Below are positions 4,758-6,518 of a stretch of DNA of 6,518 nt, in pieces (position 1 is the first letter of the stretch; each line of letters starts with the position of its first letter). Below the pieces are notes generated by a model that searched no databases, had not been told where the DNA came from, and worked only from the letters and a program-made list of their open reading frames with translations. The DNA lies in NCBI GenBank assembly GCA_050486105.1, contig JBJHCR010000344.1:1-6518 (forward strand), given 5' to 3'. This DNA comes from JAEXNA01 sp050486105. GTDB lineage: Bacteria > Vulcanimicrobiota > Xenobia > Xenobiales > JADMJV01. The position numbers and the translations under genes are program-made.

Positions 4758-4787
4758 AGTTTAACGCAGAAGCTGCCTTTGTGATAA
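4758..4787 (-). promoter_or_regulatory. Candidate promoter of the DUF6932/XRE operon
   Basis: On the minus strand there is TTATCA (4782-4787) as -35, an 18-base spacer, and TAAACT (4758-4763) as -10, with the ATG 8 bases further on. Each hexamer matches consensus at 4 of 6 positions. The promoter overlaps the last codons and stop of the dead integrase, so it was probably created or exposed where that gene ends. Confidence 0.45.
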
Positions 4788-5022
4788 GGGACTGTTCTCG
4801 AGTTCGTCGGAGGCCATTCTTTGCATGGTGGGGAGGACGTGGGAGTAGGTGTCTAGGGCGAGGACGGCTGAGCTGTGGTCGGTTCTAGCAGGCCTGGTCT
4901 TGGAGCTGGCTTTCCTGATGAGCCTTGAGCCTTTCCATCACGCTTTTCGGGACCACGATGGAGCGTGGTTGGGCTCGGTTTTTGGGGGTTGGAGTTCCCA
5001 GCCATCTCAATCCCCGCGGCAT
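4761..5022 (-). pseudogene. Tyrosine recombinase (integrase) remnant with internal deletion
   Basis: Two pieces of a phage-type integrase catalytic domain survive in different frames. The upstream piece (5022 to a TAG at 4885) reads MPRGLRWLGTPTPKNRAQPR, then SIVVPKSVMERLKAHQESQL. This is the family's 'PK...R.I.LP..V...L..H...Q' region. The downstream piece, to the TAA at 4761-4763, reads DHSSAVLALDTYSHVLPTMQ, then RMASDELENSPLSQRQ. This is the (G)HSS...LDTYSHVLP end, with the catalytic Tyr codon at 4845-4847. The stretch that normally joins them, some 60 residues including the Arg-His-X-X-Arg residues, is gone; only about 10 codons separate the pieces and the frame changes. The N-terminal half of the protein is also missing. 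It lies between the tRNA-Trp attachment-like repeat and the cargo genes, where an island integrase is expected. Confidence 0.8.
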
Positions 5023-5058
5023 GAGCGGTCCTTTCGAACATGAGTGGGGTCACAGTGG

Positions 5059-5084
5059 GGCCTTCGGAACGCCCGGAGGCTTGC
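5059..5084 (+). repeat. Palindromic repeat element, copy 1
   Basis: GGCCTTCGGAACGCC, four variable bases, then GGCTTGC. A second copy in the opposite orientation lies at 5178-5203, matching at 14 of 15 and 7 of 7 positions on either side of the four variable bases. Copy 1 overlaps no gene. Confidence 0.6.
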
Positions 5085-5126
5085 AAAGCCCAAATCGAAC
5101 ACCGAAACCCGAAGGCGTTTGGGCAT

Positions 5127-5152
5127 AAAAAAAGCCCGTGGTTACGGGCTTT
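5127..5152 (-). terminator. Rho-independent terminator after the truncated tRNA copy
   Basis: On the minus strand there is a 9-base stem (AAAGCCCGT / ACGGGCTTT, 5131-5152) with a 4-base loop, running directly into seven Ts (5127-5133). It follows the duplicated tRNA 3' end by a few bases, just as the other terminator follows the intact tRNA. Confidence 0.85.
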
Positions 5153-5156
5153 GGGG

Positions 5157-5230
5157 GTGGCAGGGATGACAGGACTCGCAAGCCGTAAGGCGTTCCGGAG
5201 GCCGCTTGCGGCCGAGGACACCTGCGACCT
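5157..5230 (-). pseudogene. Duplicated 3' end of tRNA-Trp, interrupted (attachment-site-like repeat)
   Basis: Bases 5157-5178 are identical to 5291-5312, the CCA end, acceptor strand and part of the T-arm of the intact tRNA-Trp. The match resumes at 5220-5230 (same as 5314-5324) after about 41 unrelated bases (5179-5219). A partial copy of a tRNA 3' end next to an integrase remnant is the classic footprint of site-specific integration into a tRNA gene. The 5' half of the tRNA is absent, so this copy cannot be functional. Confidence 0.78.
5178..5219 (-). mobile_element. Palindrome-rich 41-base insert in the tRNA fragment (repeat element, copy 2)
   Basis: The insert splits the tRNA-like copy inside its T-arm. 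Read on the minus strand, it contains GGCCTCCGGAACGCC-TTAC-GGCTTGC (5178-5203), a near copy of 5059-5084. It also holds the perfect palindrome GGCCGC-TT-GCGGCC (5200-5213) and the arms CGCAAGC (5177-5183) / GCTTGCG (5204-5210). AGGAC occurs at both edges (5171-5175, 5215-5219), as a short target duplication would. It is too small to encode anything; the mobile nature is inferred. Confidence 0.45.
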
Positions 5231-5260
5231 TCAATGATGGTGCAGGGCATCTTAGATGCG

Positions 5261-5290
5261 AAGAAAGCCTACATTGCTGTAGGCTTTCTT
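5261..5290 (-). terminator. Rho-independent terminator of tRNA-Trp
   Basis: A perfect 13-base inverted repeat, AAGAAAGCCTACA (5261-5273) / TGTAGGCTTTCTT (5278-5290) around four bases, begins one base after the tRNA CCA on the minus strand. It ends in the T-rich TTTCTT. The sequence differs from the terminator at 5127-5152 although both follow the same tRNA 3' sequence. Confidence 0.85.
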
Positions 5291-5291
5291 G

Positions 5292-5367
5292 TGGCAGGGA
5301 TGACAGGACTCGAACCTGCGACCTACGGTTTTGGAGACCGGCGCTCTACCAACTGAGCTACACCCCT
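5292..5367 (-). tRNA. tRNA-Trp (CCA anticodon)
   Basis: A complete 76-base tRNA with encoded CCA (5292-5294). The acceptor pairs are AGGGGTG with CATCCCT, with one G-U pair. The D-arm is TAGCTCAGTTGGTAGAGCG, the anticodon loop is CTCCAAA giving anticodon CCA for tryptophan, and the T-arm is GCAGG-TTCGAGT-CCTGT. The first pair of the anticodon stem (positions 27-43) is C opposite T, a mismatch; the other four pairs are intact. The gene stands alone with its own strong promoter and terminator. It appears to have served as an integration site: its 3' 22 bases recur at 5157-5178. Confidence 0.97.
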
Positions 5368-5379
5368 TCGCGCGTCGCC

Positions 5380-5408
5380 ATTATAAGCAGGCGCCCTGGA
5401 AAGGTCAA
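5380..5408 (-). promoter_or_regulatory. tRNA-Trp promoter
   Basis: On the minus strand there is TTGACC (5403-5408), exactly 17 bases, then a perfect TATAAT (5380-5385). The tRNA 5' end is 12 bases beyond the -10, leaving a leader of about 5 bases. GC-rich bases just after the -10 resemble the discriminator of stringently controlled stable-RNA promoters. Confidence 0.9.
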
Positions 5409-5483
5409 CCTGTTTGGGGGGTGATTTGTTTCTCGGCTTCGTTCGGCGGTGGACTTTTCTTCCTGGAGATTCTTGTGCTTGAA

Positions 5484-5507
5484 TTTTGGTGCCGGTTTTG
5501 GTGCCGG
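5484..5507. repeat. 12-base perfect tandem duplication
   Basis: TTTTGGTGCCGG occurs twice head to tail (5484-5495, 5496-5507). The following bases begin TTGG, so the second unit's edge also resembles a third. Probably replication slippage in non-coding DNA. Confidence 0.75.
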
Positions 5508-5706
5508 TTGGCCAAAAGAGAAGCAGTGCGCACCAACGTCTTTCCAGGTGTGGATTTTGACCCTGCTTCTCACTTCGAGTTGCCGAAGTTGAACCTCCCA
5601 TCCATCCCGAATCTTTCGGCTCTTCTAGAACCGCTCCGCCTCTTTTCGTTAGGTGAAAGCCCTACTTGAGTCGGGGCTGCGGAGCAGGTTCCAATGGTCG
5701 CCAAAG

Positions 5707-5722
5707 CGTGACACCTGTCACG
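5707..5722. promoter_or_regulatory. Palindrome, possible operator
   Basis: CGTGACA-CC-TGTCACG is a perfect 7+7 inverted repeat with a 2-base centre. Size and form suit a dimeric regulator, and GTGACA/TGTCAC is reminiscent of several regulator half-sites. No assignable regulator or promoter was found, so the role is a guess. Confidence 0.4.
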
Positions 5723-5745
5723 GACTGGGTTGAGATCGACGTTTA

Positions 5746-5759
5746 TGATGAATTCATCA
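5746..5759. promoter_or_regulatory. Palindrome, possible operator
   Basis: TGATGAATTCATCA is a perfect 14-base palindrome, 23 bases after the 16-base one and about 85 bases before the ATG at 5843. Part of it, ATCATCAG, recurs at 5813-5820 just downstream. Confidence 0.35.
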
Positions 5760-5842
5760 GACAACACGAACGGAGACGACTAAGGATATGGAGAACTTCA
5801 ACACAATTTTGAATCATCAGCGCGGCCACACTTGGGCGTAAG

Positions 5843-6073
5843 ATGTTTCGGGCGGAAGATGTTCGACCCGCCGGGTTTCCCATCTCAAAAAAGCGAGTGC
5901 AATCACTACCGCAGGAGCCGAAGAATGCTAGCGAAGGAGCCAAGTTAGAGGTTCGCGATCGGGTGGAACTCAGCTCGGAAGCTCGCAGTGGAGCGACCGG
6001 GTCTTGGGGTCATGAGTCCGAATCTGCACCGATCAACCAGAGGACTTTGTGGAATGCGGTTTTTGGTAAGTAA
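5843..6073 (+). CDS. Hypothetical small hydrophilic protein
   Basis: A possible 76-residue protein with a disordered-looking, Ser/Glu/Arg-rich sequence. The one suggestive stretch is RDRVELSSEAR (residues 38-48), a pattern also seen in the linker before the anti-sigma helices of FlgM and in other small bacterial proteins; the FlgM C-terminal helices are not evident, so I do not assign it. ATG 5843 has no clear ribosome site, and an in-frame TGA stands at 5810-5812. It precedes the hydrolase gene by about 150 bases in the same reading frame and direction, so the two could be co-transcribed. Coding status is moderate to doubtful. Confidence 0.4.
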   Translation: MFRAEDVRPAGFPISKKRVQSLPQEPKNASEGAKLEVRDRVELSSEARSGATGSWGHESESAPINQRTLWNAVFGK

Positions 6074-6226
6074 CTGTTTTACCCACTGAAGCAAAATCCT
6101 CGATGCGCCGAGTGGAAATTGGCCGCTCGCGGACAGCTGGGCCAGGAGTTACTGCCGGAGTCGAAAAGGAGCAAGGTGCCGTCTGTCCTCGAATTGAGGG
6201 AATATCCTGATGGTCTGGAGTACAAC

Positions 6227-6518
6227 TTGAATCGAATTTGTGTAGGCCACCTAGTTAGAATTGGGGTCTTTATCCTTCTCTTCACCGTCACGGCGGCGGC
6301 TCAGTCACGATTTTTTGATCTTGCGACTCTAGACGGCCATGGTCGGGTTCGGGGCCAACTTGACCTACCACAGGCTTCATCGGAGCAACCTCGTGAGAAG
6401 GAGCGCCTACCAATGGTCTACTTGCTTCCGGGCACCGGCAACTTCGGCCGTGCTTGCGAATTTGGTAATAGTCGAACGCTCCCGGAGCAGATGTTCGGGG
6501 AGTTGTGGCGGGCCTTGG
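6227..6518 (+). CDS. Secreted alpha/beta-hydrolase, N-terminal part (runs off the window)
   Basis: An open frame continues past the right edge; 97 codons are visible. A TTG at 6227-6229, with GGAG six bases upstream, gives a standard signal peptide: NRICVGHLVR, then the hydrophobic core IGVFILLFTVTAAA, with likely cleavage before or near QS. The mature part begins FFDLATLDGHGRVRGQLDLP, a beta-strand pair with the DG turn. It then has RLPMVYLLPGTGNFGRACEF followed by GNS: a central strand running into the PGTG oxyanion turn, typical of alpha/beta-hydrolases related to dienelactone hydrolase. The nucleophile, acid and histidine lie beyond the window. The frame is open back to the stop at 6071-6073 without a better start. 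Substrate unknown. Confidence 0.72.
   Translation, partial: MNRICVGHLVRIGVFILLFTVTAAAQSRFFDLATLDGHGRVRGQLDLPQASSEQPREKERLPMVYLLPGTGNFGRACEFGNSRTLPEQMFGELWRAL

Larger units (their letters stand above)
5409..5842. other. Gene-poor stretch with tandem repeat and palindromes
   Basis: No convincing gene on either strand; the open frames are antisense to each other and lack ribosome sites. Features seen: a 12-base tandem duplication (5484-5507), a 16-base palindrome (5707-5722) and a 14-base palindrome (5746-5759). A plus-strand frame across 5707-5807 (VTDWVEIDVYDEF...) looks faintly protein-like but has no start I can defend. Confidence 0.4.

Noticed and set aside
4853..5221. 122-codon minus-strand ORF through the tRNA copy and terminator
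   Set aside because: It crosses a Rho-independent terminator, a tRNA fragment and the integrase remnant in another frame.
5323..5601. Minus-strand ORF with a GTKTGTK stretch, considered as another integrase end
   Set aside because: The stretch is produced by the 12-base tandem repeat, and the C-terminal GVAQLVERRSPKP is simply the tRNA gene read as protein.
6079..6291. 70-codon minus-strand ORF
   Set aside because: It is antisense to the hydrolase start and its upstream region, with no family resemblance.
1..6518. CRISPR array or full insertion sequence
   Set aside because: No regularly spaced repeats, and no transposase with terminal inverted repeats; repeats seen are isolated pairs.

Overview
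The window looks like the decayed right-hand end of a small genomic island in a bacterium of about 50-55% GC. A stand-alone tRNA-Trp gene with its own consensus promoter (minus strand, about 5290-5410) separates it from what is probably ordinary chromosome. The organism cannot be fixed from this sequence. The secreted hydrolase at the right edge, with its PGTG...FGNS pattern, and the small protein before it would fit a Bdellovibrionota or other soil or sediment lineage, but this is a weak guess.

Layout, left to right. Positions 1-236 hold a short unrecognised minus-strand ORF. Positions 237-492 have no gene but contain interleaved GC-rich inverted repeats. Next comes an intact VapBC toxin-antitoxin pair (minus, 635-1334). 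It lies between two copies (about 520-591 and 1455-1526) of the same piece of an Rpn/PD-(D/E)XK nuclease-like (DUF4351-type) transposase gene. The right copy runs on into the C-terminal end of that family. A HicB-HicA pair follows on the plus strand (1810-2241). Convergent to it is a DUF433 antitoxin gene (minus, 2555-2872) followed by a wrecked DUF5615 PIN-like toxin (2266-2558) with no usual start codon, lost acidic residues and a frameshift in a GA repeat. A small two-helix membrane protein of the DUF3592 type lies at 2941-3375. After a 390-base gene-poor stretch comes a two-gene minus-strand operon: a DUF6932 nucleotidyltransferase-fold protein (4192-4749) overlapping an XRE-type HTH protein (3768-4205). 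This has the architecture of a toxin-antitoxin system.

Upstream of that operon (4761-5022) is the carcass of a tyrosine recombinase. It keeps its catalytic-tyrosine end but has lost the Arg-His-X-X-Arg segment. Between it and the tRNA lies a second 22-base copy of the tRNA 3' end, typical of an attachment-site duplication, broken by a palindromic insert of about 41 bases that has an inverted second copy at 5059-5084. Two Rho-independent terminators follow the two tRNA ends. Right of the tRNA are a gene-poor stretch with two perfect palindromes, a possible small protein (5843-6073) and the start of a secreted alpha/beta-hydrolase running off the window.

Taken together, the sequence reads as a tRNA-Trp-integrated element that has lost its integrase and kept four toxin-antitoxin-type modules, one already losing its toxin. 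The most promising candidate for a little-described system is the DUF6932/XRE pair.
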